This document shows, one piece after another, positions 34,619 through 44,633 of a stretch of DNA of 64,000 bases. The stretch is from assembly GCA_964398195.1 (NCBI GenBank), contig CAYNLW010000001.1, positions 34,353 to 98,352 on the forward strand, given 5' to 3'. The notes under the pieces were generated by a model, which searched no databases, was not told where the DNA came from, and saw only the letters and a list, made by a program, of their open reading frames with translations. The DNA is from RFPI01 sp964398195 (GTDB lineage Bacteria > Pseudomonadota > Gammaproteobacteria > Burkholderiales > Methylophilaceae). Each line of letters begins with the position of its first letter. Within the stretch, counting starts at the first letter, position 1. A program made the position numbers and the translations under genes.

Positions 34619-36058
34619 TTAACTCAATTTATTTTTAAGAATCTCATTCACTTGCGCAGGATTCGCTTTGCCTTTAGAGGCTTTCATCACCTGACCAACC
34701 AAGGCATTAAAGGCTTTTTCTTTTCCGGATTTATATTCTTCAACCATAGAGGCATTGGCGGCAATTACTTCATCCACAATCGCTTCAATGGCGCCAGCGT
34801 CAGAAACTTGTTTAAGCCCTTTGGCTTGGATAACGGCATCTACCTCGCCTTCACCATTCCACATCGCCTCAAATACTTGTTTAGCAGCATTATTGGAAAT
34901 AGTGCCATCTTGAATACGCTGGATAAGCGTAGCTAACTGGCTAGGCTTGATCGGGGATTGTTGGATAGATTTTTCTTCTTGATTAAGCTTGCTGGCGATA
35001 TTCACCATAATCCAATTCGAGGCAATCTTGGCATCTGCCCCGGCCGCTACTGCAGACTCGAAATAATCCGCTACAGCGCGCGATGAGGTCAGCATATTGG
35101 CGTAGTAATCCGGCAGGCTATATTGCGACTGTAAGCGTTGTTTCATCGCCTCAGGCAACTCAGGCATGTGCGTTTTCACTGCCGCGATATCGCTGTCAGC
35201 AATCAGCAAAGGCAATAGATCTGGGTCAGGGAAATAACGATAATCGTTGGCTTCTTCTTTGTTGCGCATGGCGCGGGTTTCGCCAGTGTCGGGGTTGAAT
35301 AATACGGTGGCTTGTTGAATCGTGCCGCCGTCTTCTAAGGTTTCAATTTGCCAACGAGTTTCATACTCTATGGCCTGCTGCATAAACTTAAATGAGTTTA
35401 AGTTTTTAATTTCGCGACGTGTGCCCAGCTTGGTTTCGCCCTTAGGACGCACTGAGACGTTCACATCACAACGGAAGCTACCCTCTTGCATATTGCCATC
35501 ACAGATACCTATCCATTGCACTAATTCATGCAATTTTCTGGCATAAGCGACTGCCTCGGCGGCAGAGCGCATATCGGGTTCGGTCACGATTTCTAATAAA
35601 GGCGTGCCGGCACGATTTAAGTCTATGCCTGACATGCCCTGTTGCGCGCCGTGTACCGACTTGCCGGCGTCTTCTTCCAAGTGGGCGCGGGTGATACGAA
35701 TATCTTTTTGATAAGCTTTGTCGCCACTGCCGACTTGAATATTGATATGTCCCTTGCCCACTACTGGCAATTCATACTGGCTGATTTGATAGCCTTTGGG
35801 TAGGTCAGGATAAAAGTAATTTTTGCGTGCGAACACAGAGCGTTCGGCAATCTCGGCATCAATCGCCAAACCAAAGCGAATGGCGCATTGCACCGCTTGC
35901 TGGTTTAACACAGGCAATACTCCCGGCATGGCCAGGCTGATTACGCAGGCTTGCGTGTTCGGCTCAGCGCCGAAAGCGGTAGAGGCACCACTAAAAATTT
36001 TTGACTGGGTTTGCAGTTGTACATGCGTTTCCAGTCCGATGACGACTTCCCATTCCAT
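34619..36058 (-). CDS. gatB: Asp/Glu-tRNA amidotransferase subunit B
   Basis: A 479-residue GatB. It has MEWEVVIGLETHVQL at the start, KNYFYPDLPKGYQISQYE and DLNRAGTPLLEIVTEPD in the kinase-like cradle domain, and a C-terminal YqeY-like tail (about 410-479). It phosphorylates the mischarged Glu or Asp on tRNA-Gln/Asn and uses ammonia from GatA. The frame reaches 36091, but the ATG at 36058 shares a base with the gatA stop and gives the family N-terminus, so I use it. Confidence 0.97.
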   Translation of the reverse strand: MEWEVVIGLETHVQLQTQSKIFSGASTAFGAEPNTQACVISLAMPGVLPVLNQQAVQCAIRFGLAIDAEIAERSVFARKNYFYPDLPKGYQISQYELPVVGKGHINIQVGSGDKAYQKDIRITRAHLEEDAGKSVHGAQQGMSGIDLNRAGTPLLEIVTEPDMRSAAEAVAYARKLHELVQWIGICDGNMQEGSFRCDVNVSVRPKGETKLGTRREIKNLNSFKFMQQAIEYETRWQIETLEDGGTIQQATVLFNPDTGETRAMRNKEEANDYRYFPDPDLLPLLIADSDIAAVKTHMPELPEAMKQRLQSQYSLPDYYANMLTSSRAVADYFESAVAAGADAKIASNWIMVNIASKLNQEEKSIQQSPIKPSQLATLIQRIQDGTISNNAAKQVFEAMWNGEGEVDAVIQAKGLKQVSDAGAIEAIVDEVIAANASMVEEYKSGKEKAFNALVGQVMKASKGKANPAQVNEILKNKLS

Positions 36059-37530
36059 TATGCAATTCCCTCTGGCATCGCGTGGTGCCAATCTGTCACT
36101 TGTTGATAGGCATGCCCGACTTGTAGCATGCGCGCTTCATCAAAATAGTTACCGATAATTTGCAAGCCCACTGGCAATTGCTGATGGAATCCGGCAGGAA
36201 TACTCATGCCTGGCAAGCCGGCCAGATTGACCGCGATGGTGTAAATATCTTGCAAATACATGGCCACCGGATCATCTGCTTTTTCACCCACTTTAAATGC
36301 GGTTGAAGGCGCGGTAGGTCCCATAATCACATCGCATTGTTTGAACGCTTGTTCAAAATCTTGCGCAATCAAGCGGCGAATTTTCTGCGCTTGCAAATAA
36401 TAAGCGTCGTAATAGCCAGCACTTAACACATAAGTGCCTATCATAATTCTGCGCTTCACTTCCGCGCCAAAGCCTTCAGCACGGGTTTTGCAATACATAT
36501 CCATGAGGTCGTCATACTGTTCAGCGCGATAGCCATAACGCACTCCATCATAACGAGATAGGTTGCTAGAGGCTTCGGCTGGGGCTAACACGTAATACAC
36601 CGGTATCGATAAACGCGTATTGGGTAAGCTGATTTCTACTGTTTCAGCGCCTAAGCGGCGATATTCTTGAATAGCCGCTTGCACCACGCTGGCCACGCCG
36701 GCGTCTAAGCCGTCGGAAAAATACTCTTTAGGTAGGCCGATTTTTAAGCCTTGCAAAGGTTTATCTTGCGCTTCTACTTTTGCCAATAAGCGGGCGTAGT
36801 CTTCTTTGGGGTGGTTGAGGCTGGTGGAATCCCGTTCATCAAAGCCCACCATCACATTCATCATCAGCGCCATATCTTCACACGACTTGGCCATAGGCCC
36901 CGCTTGGTCAAGTGATGAGGCAAAGGCAATCATGCCATATCGCGAGGCTAGTCCATAAGTGGGTTTCAAGCCTGATAAACCGCATAGCGAAGCGGGTTGG
37001 CGTATCGAACCGCCAGTATCAGTGCCGGTAGCCGCCAAGCATAGGCGCGCAGCCACAGCAGCGGCGCTGCCACCAGAGCTGCCACCCGGCACGCGTTGGC
37101 TATCCCAAGGATTTTGTACCTTGCCAAAATAACTGGTCTCGTTGGACGAGCCCATGGCAAATTCATCCATATTGGTTTTGCCTAGATTCACCGCTCCAGC
37201 TTGGTTGAATAAGGAAATCACCGTGGCGTCATAGGGGCCGATAAAATTCTCTAGCATTTTGGAAGCGCAAGTGGTGCGCCAGCCTTGCGCCACAAAGATA
37301 TCTTTCTGCGCGATAGGAATGCCGGTTAAATCCCCTGCCTGACCGCTGGCCAATAGGGCATCTGCTTGTTTGGCTTGCGCCAAAGACTTGTCGGGGTCTA
37401 AGGTGATAAAGGCATTGATGCTGGGATTCAGCTGTTGGATACGCGCCAAAAAGGTTTGCGTGAGCTCTACGCTGGAAATTTGCTTGGCACGCAACATCTC
37501 GCCAAGCTGTTTGATGCTTTTGTTAATCAT
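36058..37530 (-). CDS. gatA: Asp/Glu-tRNA amidotransferase subunit A
   Basis: A 490-residue amidase-signature enzyme that releases ammonia from glutamine. The Ser-cisSer-Lys triad is seen in IPIAQKDIF (Lys), GGSSGGSAAAVA and GTDTGGSIRQPAS (Ser nucleophile). It is the middle gene of gatC–gatA–gatB, 17 bases after gatC and overlapping gatB by one base. Length normal. Confidence 0.97.
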   Translation of the reverse strand: MINKSIKQLGEMLRAKQISSVELTQTFLARIQQLNPSINAFITLDPDKSLAQAKQADALLASGQAGDLTGIPIAQKDIFVAQGWRTTCASKMLENFIGPYDATVISLFNQAGAVNLGKTNMDEFAMGSSNETSYFGKVQNPWDSQRVPGGSSGGSAAAVAARLCLAATGTDTGGSIRQPASLCGLSGLKPTYGLASRYGMIAFASSLDQAGPMAKSCEDMALMMNVMVGFDERDSTSLNHPKEDYARLLAKVEAQDKPLQGLKIGLPKEYFSDGLDAGVASVVQAAIQEYRRLGAETVEISLPNTRLSIPVYYVLAPAEASSNLSRYDGVRYGYRAEQYDDLMDMYCKTRAEGFGAEVKRRIMIGTYVLSAGYYDAYYLQAQKIRRLIAQDFEQAFKQCDVIMGPTAPSTAFKVGEKADDPVAMYLQDIYTIAVNLAGLPGMSIPAGFHQQLPVGLQIIGNYFDEARMLQVGHAYQQVTDWHHAMPEGIA

Positions 37531-37547
37531 GGTATTGGCTTTAGCAA

Positions 37548-37835
37548 TTATTCGATAACTTTGGGGACAAGATACAGACCATCTTGCACCATAGGCGCAA
37601 TCTGTTGGAATAGCTCGCGCTGATTGGTTTCACTGACCACGTCTGGGCGCAAGCGTTGCGTAACGTCTTGTGAATGTGACATGGGTTGAATACCTTTGGT
37701 ATCCACCGCCTGCATTAGTTCAATCAAGGCCATAATGCCGGTCAGCTTGCTAAGCGTAGTTTCTGCCTCAGTATCGCTAATTTCAATTCTGGCGAGATGG
37801 GCAATGCGTTTGATATCTTGTGTGGTAAGCGACAT
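37548..37835 (-). CDS. gatC: Asp/Glu-tRNA amidotransferase subunit C
   Basis: A 95-residue GatC, the small belt that stabilises GatA on GatB, recognised from IKRIAHLARIEISDTEAE at the N-terminus, PMSH in the middle and GLYLVPKVIE at the end. It is first in the operon. A TATAAT box lies about 65 bases upstream of the start. Confidence 0.95.
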   Translation of the reverse strand: MSLTTQDIKRIAHLARIEISDTEAETTLSKLTGIMALIELMQAVDTKGIQPMSHSQDVTQRLRPDVVSETNQRELFQQIAPMVQDGLYLVPKVIE

Positions 37836-37897
37836 AAAATTACTAATTTAATCAATAAAATCGAGATAGAAGTTTAATATTTACCCTAGGTTGCGGT

Positions 37898-37926
37898 ATT
37901 ATACCCTGATTTAGCGTGTTGCCAGA
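37898..37926 (-). promoter_or_regulatory. Putative sigma-70 promoter of gatCAB
   Basis: On the minus strand a perfect TATAAT (37898-37903) follows CTGGCA-like bases about 16-17 positions upstream as a weak -35. The rest of the 224-base gap 37836-38059 between gatC and mreB is AT-rich; it must also hold the mreB promoter, which I could not pin down. Confidence 0.55.
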
Positions 37927-38059
37927 CTTGCGTGGCTGCGAAAAAGCATGAAAGCTTTAATTTTGCTGGCACGGGATTTTCTAGCACAGGGAAAATTTCA
38001 CTAGCTTATAAATTTCATTAGCAAATTCAATACATCAAACAAATACTACAGGAATAAAC

Positions 38060-39103
38060 ATGTTAGGTTTTCTAAAATCTTATTTTTCCAATGACATCGC
38101 CATTGACTTAGGCACCGCCAATACGCTGATTTATGTGCGTGGCAAGGGCATCGTGTTGGACGAGCCATCGGTGGTGGCGATTCGTCAAGAAGGTGGTCCA
38201 GCTGGTAAGAAAACGCTGTTGGCCGTAGGTGCAGAAGCCAAGCGTATGTTGGGCAGATCACCGGCCAATATTCAAGCGATACGCCCTATGAAAGACGGCG
38301 TGATTGCCGATTTCACCATTACTGAACAAATGCTTAAGTACTTTATCCGCAAAATTCATGAGTCGCGTCTGTTCTCGCCTAATCCACGCATCATCATTTG
38401 CGTGCCAGTAGGTTCAACGCAAGTGGAGCGCCGTGCCATTCGTGAGTCTGCTTTAGGGGCTGGTGCAAGACGGGTATATCTGATTGAAGAACCGATGGCA
38501 GCCGCGATAGGCGCCAATATGCCGGTTGCAGAGCCAACTGGTTGTATGGTGGTGGACGTAGGCGGTGGCACTACCGAGGTTGGTGTGATATCGCTAGGCG
38601 GTATCGTTTATGCCAGCTCTGAGCGTGTTGGTGGCGATAAATTCGACCAAGCGATTATTGACTATATCCGCCGTAACTATGGGATGCAGATTTCTGAGCC
38701 TACCGCCGAATTGATTAAAAAAGAGATTGGCGCTGCTTTCCCTGGTTCCGAAGTTAAAGAGATTGAAGTGACTGGTCGTAATTTAGCAGAAGGTCTGCCA
38801 AGAAAATTTGTTATCAGCAGCAATGAAGTTTTAGAAGCGCTGACTGAGCCGTTAAACGCTATCGTTGGCGCGGTCAAATCGGCACTAGAAAAAACCCCAC
38901 CAGAATTAGGTGCAGATATCGCCGAAAAAGGCATGGTGCTGACTGGTGGCGGTGCTTTGCTGCACAATTTAGATAGATTGATTATGGAAGAAACTGGTTT
39001 GCCTGTGGTGGTTGCAGACGACCCGTTGACCTGTGTGGCACGTGGCAGTGGACGTGCCTTGGAAGAAATTGATCGGCTTGGTAATATCTTTGCCAATGAA
39101 TAA
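38060..39103 (+). CDS. mreB: Rod shape-determining protein MreB
   Basis: A 347-residue bacterial actin that directs elongation-type wall synthesis. Actin-fold motifs are DIAIDLGTANTLIYV (phosphate 1), VVDVGGGTTEVGVISL (phosphate 2) and LTGGGALLHNLD (adenosine). AGGA lies before the ATG. It heads the cluster mreB–mreC–mreD–mrdA–rodA, but a strong terminator at 39137 separates it from mreC, so it can be made in excess. Confidence 0.98.
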   Translation: MLGFLKSYFSNDIAIDLGTANTLIYVRGKGIVLDEPSVVAIRQEGGPAGKKTLLAVGAEAKRMLGRSPANIQAIRPMKDGVIADFTITEQMLKYFIRKIHESRLFSPNPRIIICVPVGSTQVERRAIRESALGAGARRVYLIEEPMAAAIGANMPVAEPTGCMVVDVGGGTTEVGVISLGGIVYASSERVGGDKFDQAIIDYIRRNYGMQISEPTAELIKKEIGAAFPGSEVKEIEVTGRNLAEGLPRKFVISSNEVLEALTEPLNAIVGAVKSALEKTPPELGADIAEKGMVLTGGGALLHNLDRLIMEETGLPVVVADDPLTCVARGSGRALEEIDRLGNIFANE

Positions 39104-39136
39104 TTGGCAAAATGCTAACTAAGTAATACCCAAATC

Positions 39137-39164
39137 AATTGCTAGCTTGGCTAGCAATTTTTTT
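39137..39164 (+). terminator. Terminator between mreB and mreC
   Basis: AATTGCTAGC (39137-39146) and GCTAGCAATT (39150-39159) with a 3-base loop are followed by a run of T. It lies 33 bases past the mreB stop and 30 before the mreC ATG, and probably acts as a partial terminator. Confidence 0.85.
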
Positions 39165-39193
39165 AATCACTTGCAGGAACCGTCATTACAGCA

Positions 39194-40141
39194 ATGATAG
39201 AGGAAAAGTCACCACCCAAGTTCTTTGTTCAGGGCACCAGCACGCTGCTGCGCATGGTATTTTTTGCCGCTTTATCTATCAGTATGATGGCCGCCGATGC
39301 GCGCTTCCACTATCTAGCAAAAATGCGTCAAGTTGGGGTGTTGGTATTACAACCTTTGCAGTGGGTAGCCAATCGCCCTGAAGCCATTTATCAAGGTGTC
39401 AGCGAATATCTCAGAACCCAGTCTAGCCTGCGAGATGAATTAACCGAGCTAAAAACACAATCGCTGTTTCAATCAGCCAAACTGCAACAGTTACAAAGTT
39501 TAGAAGATGAAAACAACCATCTAAAATCATTGCTGACTTTAACTTCCTACGCAGATTTCCATGTTAAGCCCGCGCAAATTATTGCCCTGATCAATAATGT
39601 CTATCGTCATAAGGTGATGATAGACCAAGGAGAAAAGGCCGGTGTGGTCGAGGGTCAACCAGTGATAGACGAGCAAGGGGTAATTGGACAGGTCACCCGA
39701 GTGTTTAGTTTTAGTAGCGAAGTGACCTTGCTGACCGATAGAGAATTTACTATTCCGATCCAAGTAGAGCGCAATGGATTGCGTGCCATTGCCAACGGTG
39801 AGGGTAACCGTAGCTATATTAGCCTGCCCTATCTGCCTTCTAATGTTGACTTGCAAAAAGGCGATCGATTGGTGACCTCGGGCATAGATGGTGTTTATCC
39901 GGCAGGTTTATTAGTAGCAGAAATCGATCAGATTAAAATTAGCAATAACACCCCATTCGCCATCGTACATGCCAGTCCTATAGGGGGAGTGCACAACTTT
40001 AGACAAGTGTTGCTGATTGAACCATTGCAAAAAACACCAGCGCTGAATGAGGCTGGTCAGATTAAACAACAAGCGCAAAACAGTGGCGCGGATAACAAAA
40101 AATCCCCGCCGCCTAAATCCACTCAGGAGCCCAAGCCATGA
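39194..40141 (+). CDS. mreC: Cell shape-determining protein MreC
   Basis: A 315-residue bitopic protein: an N-terminal span (about 17-37), a periplasmic coiled coil (about 65-115), then the two beta-barrel domains of MreC (GQPVIDEQGVIGQVTRVFSFSSEVTLLTD, RGDRLVTSGIDGVYPAGL-like) and a Lys/Pro-rich tail. It scaffolds PBP2 and RodA to MreB. It overlaps mreD by 4 bases (ATGA). Confidence 0.95.
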   Translation: MIEEKSPPKFFVQGTSTLLRMVFFAALSISMMAADARFHYLAKMRQVGVLVLQPLQWVANRPEAIYQGVSEYLRTQSSLRDELTELKTQSLFQSAKLQQLQSLEDENNHLKSLLTLTSYADFHVKPAQIIALINNVYRHKVMIDQGEKAGVVEGQPVIDEQGVIGQVTRVFSFSSEVTLLTDREFTIPIQVERNGLRAIANGEGNRSYISLPYLPSNVDLQKGDRLVTSGIDGVYPAGLLVAEIDQIKISNNTPFAIVHASPIGGVHNFRQVLLIEPLQKTPALNEAGQIKQQAQNSGADNKKSPPPKSTQEPKP

Positions 40142-40581
40142 GTAGAGCGCCACTATATTTATCGCTGCTGGTGGCGTTTATATTGCAACTGATGCCTTGG
40201 TCAGGCTGGTTGAGGTCAGAGTTTGTTTTGCTGGTGATGCTGTATTGGCTGCTTAGAGCGCCGCACCTGTGCAATATCGGCACAGCTTGGTTAGTGGGTT
40301 TGTTATTGGATACAGTGACCGGCGTGTTATTTGGTCAGCATGCCTTGGCGTTTACCTTGACCGCATTCCTCGCTTTGTATTATCAGCGTCGTTTAATTTT
40401 ATTTACTAATCTGCAACAGACGGGCTATATTTTTCTGTTGTTAGTATTTAATCAAGCGGTGATGTCGGTATTGCAAGTCTACGCAGGGCAAAACTATTTA
40501 CCGGAATTTTTAATTTCTAGCATGGTTACCTTATTGATCTGGCATTTAGCCCATACTTTTTGGTTAAGTCGCGAGAGGTAA
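40138..40581 (+). CDS. mreD: Rod shape-determining protein MreD
   Basis: A 147-residue inner-membrane protein with about five spans and few soluble residues, MreD-sized, in the canonical place between mreC and mrdA. Visible family features include WLVGLLLDTVTGVLFGQHAL. It belongs to the elongasome. Its stop lies three bases before the TTG start that I prefer for mrdA. Confidence 0.93.
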   Translation: MSRAPLYLSLLVAFILQLMPWSGWLRSEFVLLVMLYWLLRAPHLCNIGTAWLVGLLLDTVTGVLFGQHALAFTLTAFLALYYQRRLILFTNLQQTGYIFLLLVFNQAVMSVLQVYAGQNYLPEFLISSMVTLLIWHLAHTFWLSRER

Positions 40582-40583
40582 CT

Positions 40584-42509
40584 TTGCCTAGTAGAAACTC
40601 CAATAAGTCCTACCTAAGAAATTTTGCGCTGGAGCAATTCTATTTTCACCAGCGTATGCGCTTTGCCATCTTGGCGGTATTGTTAGCACTCATCATTCTC
40701 GCGCTACGCTTTTTGTATTTGCAAGTGGGCAAGTACGACTATTTTCAAACTCAAGCGGAAAACAATCGTGTTGCTTTGGTGCCTATCGTCCCTAATCGCG
40801 GCAATATCTATGACCGACATGGTGAGTTATTGGCGCAAAACTTTTTTGTTTATACCTTAGAAATCATTCCCGAGCGCACGGATAATTTACAAGACACCAT
40901 CAATCGCCTATCCAAACTAATCCAAATTCGCGAAAAAGATATAAAGAATTTTAGAAAGCTGCGTGCACAAACGCATAACTTTGAAAGTGTGCCTATTCGT
41001 ACCCATTTGAATGAACAAGAGGCGGCAATATTTGCGGTGAATCAATATCGATTTCCCGGCGTCAGTATTAAATCAAGACTGTTTCGCTATTACCCAAATG
41101 CTAGCAGTGCCTCGCATCTTATTGGCTATGTCGGGCGTATCAATCAAGACGATAAAGAAAGTCTTGAGCAACTTGAAATCAGTTCAAACTATAAAGGCTC
41201 GGAATACATAGGCAAGGCCGGCATGGAGCAATTTTATGAGACCATTTTGCACGGTCAGACTGGTTTCCAGCAGGTGGAAATCAACGCCAATGGACAAGCG
41301 GAACAGGTGCTTTCGATTACCCCGCCTAAGTCGGGCAATAATCTCATCTTAAGCGTAGATCTCAAGTTGCAACAAATTGCTGAAAAAGCTTTTGAGCATC
41401 ATCGCGGTGCTTTGGTCGCCATCGAGCCGAAAACAGGTGAAGTTTTAGCCTATGTGAGTATGCCCACATATGATCCGAATTTATTTATTGACGGTATAGA
41501 CGGGGATACATGGAAACAACTCAATGAATCCTTGGATAAACCGCTGATTAATCGACCTATACGCGGCATCTATCCGCCGGGTTCAACGTTTAAGCCATTT
41601 GTTGCCTTGGCTGGATTGCATCATAAAAAAAGAACACCGCCGTTCTCTATTGCCGATCCGGGCTTTTATATGTTGGCGGGGAGCGCCCATCAATACCGCG
41701 ACTGGAAGCCTGGTGGACATGGCATGGTGGATATTCAAAAGGCCATTACCGTATCTTGCGATACCTTTTTTTACGGCTTGGCATTAGATTTAGGTATAGA
41801 TAAGCTGACTGATTATGTACGCCATTTTGGTTTTGGCGCTAAATCCGGCATCGATATGGTGGGAGAAATAGGCGGCTTGTTACCCACCCCAGAATGGAAA
41901 AACAAACGCTATAAGCAAAAATGGTATCCCGGAGAGACCATTATTGTCGGCATAGGCCAAGGCTATACCTTGGTGACGCCCATGCAATTGGCGCAAGCAA
42001 CCGCTATCTTGGCAAATAACGGCGTTGCCATGCGTCCGCATATCTTAAAAACAGTAGAAATTCCTGATCACAGCAAGCGTTATGAGATTCCGCTTAGCCA
42101 AGTGGATATGGTAAGCATAGACCCAGAAACTATCGAACTGGTGCGTAACGGCATGATAGATGTTACCAAGCCTGGCGGCACAGCAGCCAGTGTGGGGGCT
42201 GGGGCGCCGTATCAAGTGGCAGCCAAAACTGGTACTGCACAGGTGGTGGGGGTGAAGCAAGGCGCGAAATATAATGCTTCGGCTATCGACGAGCGCCATC
42301 GCGACCATGCATTGTTTATCGCCTATGCGCCAGCAGAAGAGCCCAAGATTGCCTTAGCAGTTATCGTCGAGAATGGTGGTCATGGGGGCTCAGCCGCCGG
42401 CCCTATCGCACGGCAAGTAATGGACTATTATTTGCTCGGTAAAGCGCCTAAGGGTGAGCCGGATAAAGCCGCTGTAAGCAATCGAAATGAGGAGCCATTG
42501 CATGATTGA
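40584..42509 (+). CDS. mrdA: Penicillin-binding protein 2 (elongasome transpeptidase)
   Basis: A class B PBP of about 641 residues with an N-terminal span (about 26-46), a dimerisation domain (about 55-220) and a transpeptidase domain. The active-site motifs are GSTFKPF (Ser nucleophile), SCDTFF and KTGTAQ. It crosslinks lateral wall peptidoglycan with RodA. No ATG is available; the frame opens with TTG at 40560, but TTG at 40584 has AGAGGT just upstream and does not overlap mreD, so I use it. rodA overlaps its end by 8 bases. Confidence 0.95.
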   Translation: MPSRNSNKSYLRNFALEQFYFHQRMRFAILAVLLALIILALRFLYLQVGKYDYFQTQAENNRVALVPIVPNRGNIYDRHGELLAQNFFVYTLEIIPERTDNLQDTINRLSKLIQIREKDIKNFRKLRAQTHNFESVPIRTHLNEQEAAIFAVNQYRFPGVSIKSRLFRYYPNASSASHLIGYVGRINQDDKESLEQLEISSNYKGSEYIGKAGMEQFYETILHGQTGFQQVEINANGQAEQVLSITPPKSGNNLILSVDLKLQQIAEKAFEHHRGALVAIEPKTGEVLAYVSMPTYDPNLFIDGIDGDTWKQLNESLDKPLINRPIRGIYPPGSTFKPFVALAGLHHKKRTPPFSIADPGFYMLAGSAHQYRDWKPGGHGMVDIQKAITVSCDTFFYGLALDLGIDKLTDYVRHFGFGAKSGIDMVGEIGGLLPTPEWKNKRYKQKWYPGETIIVGIGQGYTLVTPMQLAQATAILANNGVAMRPHILKTVEIPDHSKRYEIPLSQVDMVSIDPETIELVRNGMIDVTKPGGTAASVGAGAPYQVAAKTGTAQVVGVKQGAKYNASAIDERHRDHALFIAYAPAEEPKIALAVIVENGGHGGSAAGPIARQVMDYYLLGKAPKGEPDKAAVSNRNEEPLHD

Positions 42510-43599
42510 TAGATTGCGCTATTACTTGTTGCGACATATAGACCCGTTTCTACTGGCCTGCCTATTATTTACCTGTTTTATTGGGCTATTTGTGATTTAT
42601 AGCGCTTCTGGGCAAAGCTTTAATAAGGTGCTGGGACAAGCGCTCAATATGCTAGTGGCTTTGACCATGATGTGGGGCATGGCAAATATCCCGCCGAATC
42701 TGCTAGAGCGGCTAGCCGTGCCTATTTTCTTAATCGCTTTATTTCTATTATTAGCAGTTGCCTTGGTCGGTGAAGTGAGTCATGGCGCAAGACGCTGGCT
42801 GAATCTTGGTTTTGTCAGATTGCAGCCCTCAGAGTTGATGAAAATTGCTGCACCTATGATGTTGGCTTGGTATTTTGCTCGTCGCGAGGAGGGGTTGCGT
42901 CGTCGAGATTATCTAGTGGCTTTTATCTTGTTATTAATACCGGTCGCGCTGGTAATGAAACAGCCAGATTTAGGCACCGCCTTAATTATTTTTGCTGCTG
43001 GCTTTTATGTGATCTTTTTGGCAGGACTAAGCTCACGATTATTAATTGCCGCAGGCTTATTGTTTGCTGTTTTAGCCCCAATTTTTTGGACTATGTTGCA
43101 CGATTATCAGCGCCGTCGTGTAGAAATATTGCTAGACCCCTATCAAGACCCACTAGGTGCCGGTTATCACACCATCCAAGCTAGCATAGCCTTGGGTTCC
43201 GGTGGCATTTTTGGTAAAGGCTGGCTGAACGGCACCCAATCGCAGTTAGACTTTTTGCCAGAACGCACCACGGATTTTATTTTCGCGGTATTCGGTGAGG
43301 AATTTGGCTTGATAGGCAATTTATTTTTAATCACTTTATTTGGCGTGTTGATATTCCGTGGCTATATCATTGCCTCGCGCGCGCACAACATCTTTTGTCG
43401 TTTATTAGCCGGTAGCATCTGCCTGACTTTCTTTACTTATGTATTTATCAATATCGGCATGGTAAGTGGCTTATTGCCGGTTGTTGGCGTGCCATTACCT
43501 TTGATTAGCTATGGAGGCACTTCCTTGGTTACCGTGTTATTAGGCTTTGGCATACTAATGAGTATTCACAGTCATAAAGCTTTGGTGGCGTCATCATGA
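42502..43599 (+). CDS. rodA: Peptidoglycan glycosyltransferase RodA
   Basis: A SEDS-family polymerase of 365 residues with about ten spans. Motifs include LNLGFVRLQPSELMKI, KQPDLGTALI, FLPERTTDFIFAVFGEEFGL and GVPLPLISYGGTS, with the catalytic Asp expected in the extracellular loop after span 7. The ATG at 42502 is preceded by GAGGAG and overlaps the mrdA stop. It polymerises lipid II in the elongasome with MrdA. rlpA overlaps its end by 4 bases. Confidence 0.97.
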   Translation: MIDRLRYYLLRHIDPFLLACLLFTCFIGLFVIYSASGQSFNKVLGQALNMLVALTMMWGMANIPPNLLERLAVPIFLIALFLLLAVALVGEVSHGARRWLNLGFVRLQPSELMKIAAPMMLAWYFARREEGLRRRDYLVAFILLLIPVALVMKQPDLGTALIIFAAGFYVIFLAGLSSRLLIAAGLLFAVLAPIFWTMLHDYQRRRVEILLDPYQDPLGAGYHTIQASIALGSGGIFGKGWLNGTQSQLDFLPERTTDFIFAVFGEEFGLIGNLFLITLFGVLIFRGYIIASRAHNIFCRLLAGSICLTFFTYVFINIGMVSGLLPVVGVPLPLISYGGTSLVTVLLGFGILMSIHSHKALVASS

Positions 43600-44597
43600 T
43601 CAGCACCTCCGCATTCAACAAATTATTACTGCCTATGCTGTTGCTCAGCCTGGTCGGCTGTACCAGCCTGGATATCGTGGTGCCGCGTGAACAGCGCACG
43701 CAAAGCAGCAAGCCTGCTAGCAAAAGCAGTCAAAGTGCACCGCTTAAAAGTGGCGGTTATTACTTAGATGACGGCCCTGGTGATAATCCGCCCGCCGATA
43801 TGCTGAGCATCCCCGATGCCGTCCCTAAACTTGAGCCTTATGCAGCGCGGGCCAATAAGCCGTATATTGCGCTAGGGATGTCCTACACCCCGATGACCAG
43901 TTATCAGCCTTATAAAAAACAGGGCATTGCTTCTTGGTATGGACGTCGCTATCACGGGCAAAAAACTTCTATCGGTGAGGTCTATGATATGTATGCCATG
44001 ACCGGCGCACATACCACTTTGCCGCTACCGAGTTATGTCAGAGTGACCAATCCAGAGAATGGTAAATCCGTGATAGTACGCATTAACGACCGCGGGCCTT
44101 TTCACGAAGGACGCATAATCGACCTATCTTATTTGGCGGCTTATAAACTAGGCGTGGCCCAAAAAGGCAGCGGTTGGGTAGAAGTAGAAGCGATCGATGT
44201 AAAGCAATATCTTGCGCAACAGGGTGCCAGCCAAGCAACCGTCCCAGCGACAAGCAACTTAGTCAGTGCTAATGCACCGAATGCCAGTCCGCCAACAGTC
44301 AATCCGCCCAGTCCGGCAGTCGCGCAATATGACAAGAGTGCTAGCAATGAGGCGCCGCTAGCCAGTGGCAATTATGTACAACTAGGCGCCTTCCGCCAGC
44401 CAGAAAATGCGCAAAACTTAGCGCAAAAATTACGCCAACAAGTCACTTTGCCTAATAGCACCAGCGTCAGCCAAACGCAAAGCCAAGGCCTCTATCGCGT
44501 GCTGGTAGGGCCTTTTGATAGCCGCCTGAATGCGGAACAAATGGCAGAAAAAATCAAAGCCAATATAGGCCTGAGTGTGGTGATTGTCAGCTATTAA
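43596..44597 (+). CDS. rlpA: Septal ring lytic transglycosylase RlpA
   Basis: A 333-residue lipoprotein with lipobox LVGC (Cys about 22). It has the RlpA double-psi barrel (GIASWYGRRYHGQKTSIGE to IVRINDRGPFHEGRIIDLS, about 108-180), a Pro/Ser/Ala linker and a C-terminal SPOR domain (about 258-333, NYVQLGAFRQPENAQ) that binds denuded glycan at division sites. It cleaves such glycan and aids daughter-cell separation. It ends the mre–rodA operon. Confidence 0.94.
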   Translation: MISTSAFNKLLLPMLLLSLVGCTSLDIVVPREQRTQSSKPASKSSQSAPLKSGGYYLDDGPGDNPPADMLSIPDAVPKLEPYAARANKPYIALGMSYTPMTSYQPYKKQGIASWYGRRYHGQKTSIGEVYDMYAMTGAHTTLPLPSYVRVTNPENGKSVIVRINDRGPFHEGRIIDLSYLAAYKLGVAQKGSGWVEVEAIDVKQYLAQQGASQATVPATSNLVSANAPNASPPTVNPPSPAVAQYDKSASNEAPLASGNYVQLGAFRQPENAQNLAQKLRQQVTLPNSTSVSQTQSQGLYRVLVGPFDSRLNAEQMAEKIKANIGLSVVIVSY

Positions 44598-44633
44598 CTT
44601 GAACTAAACCTCTTTGTCCCCATCATTAACGCT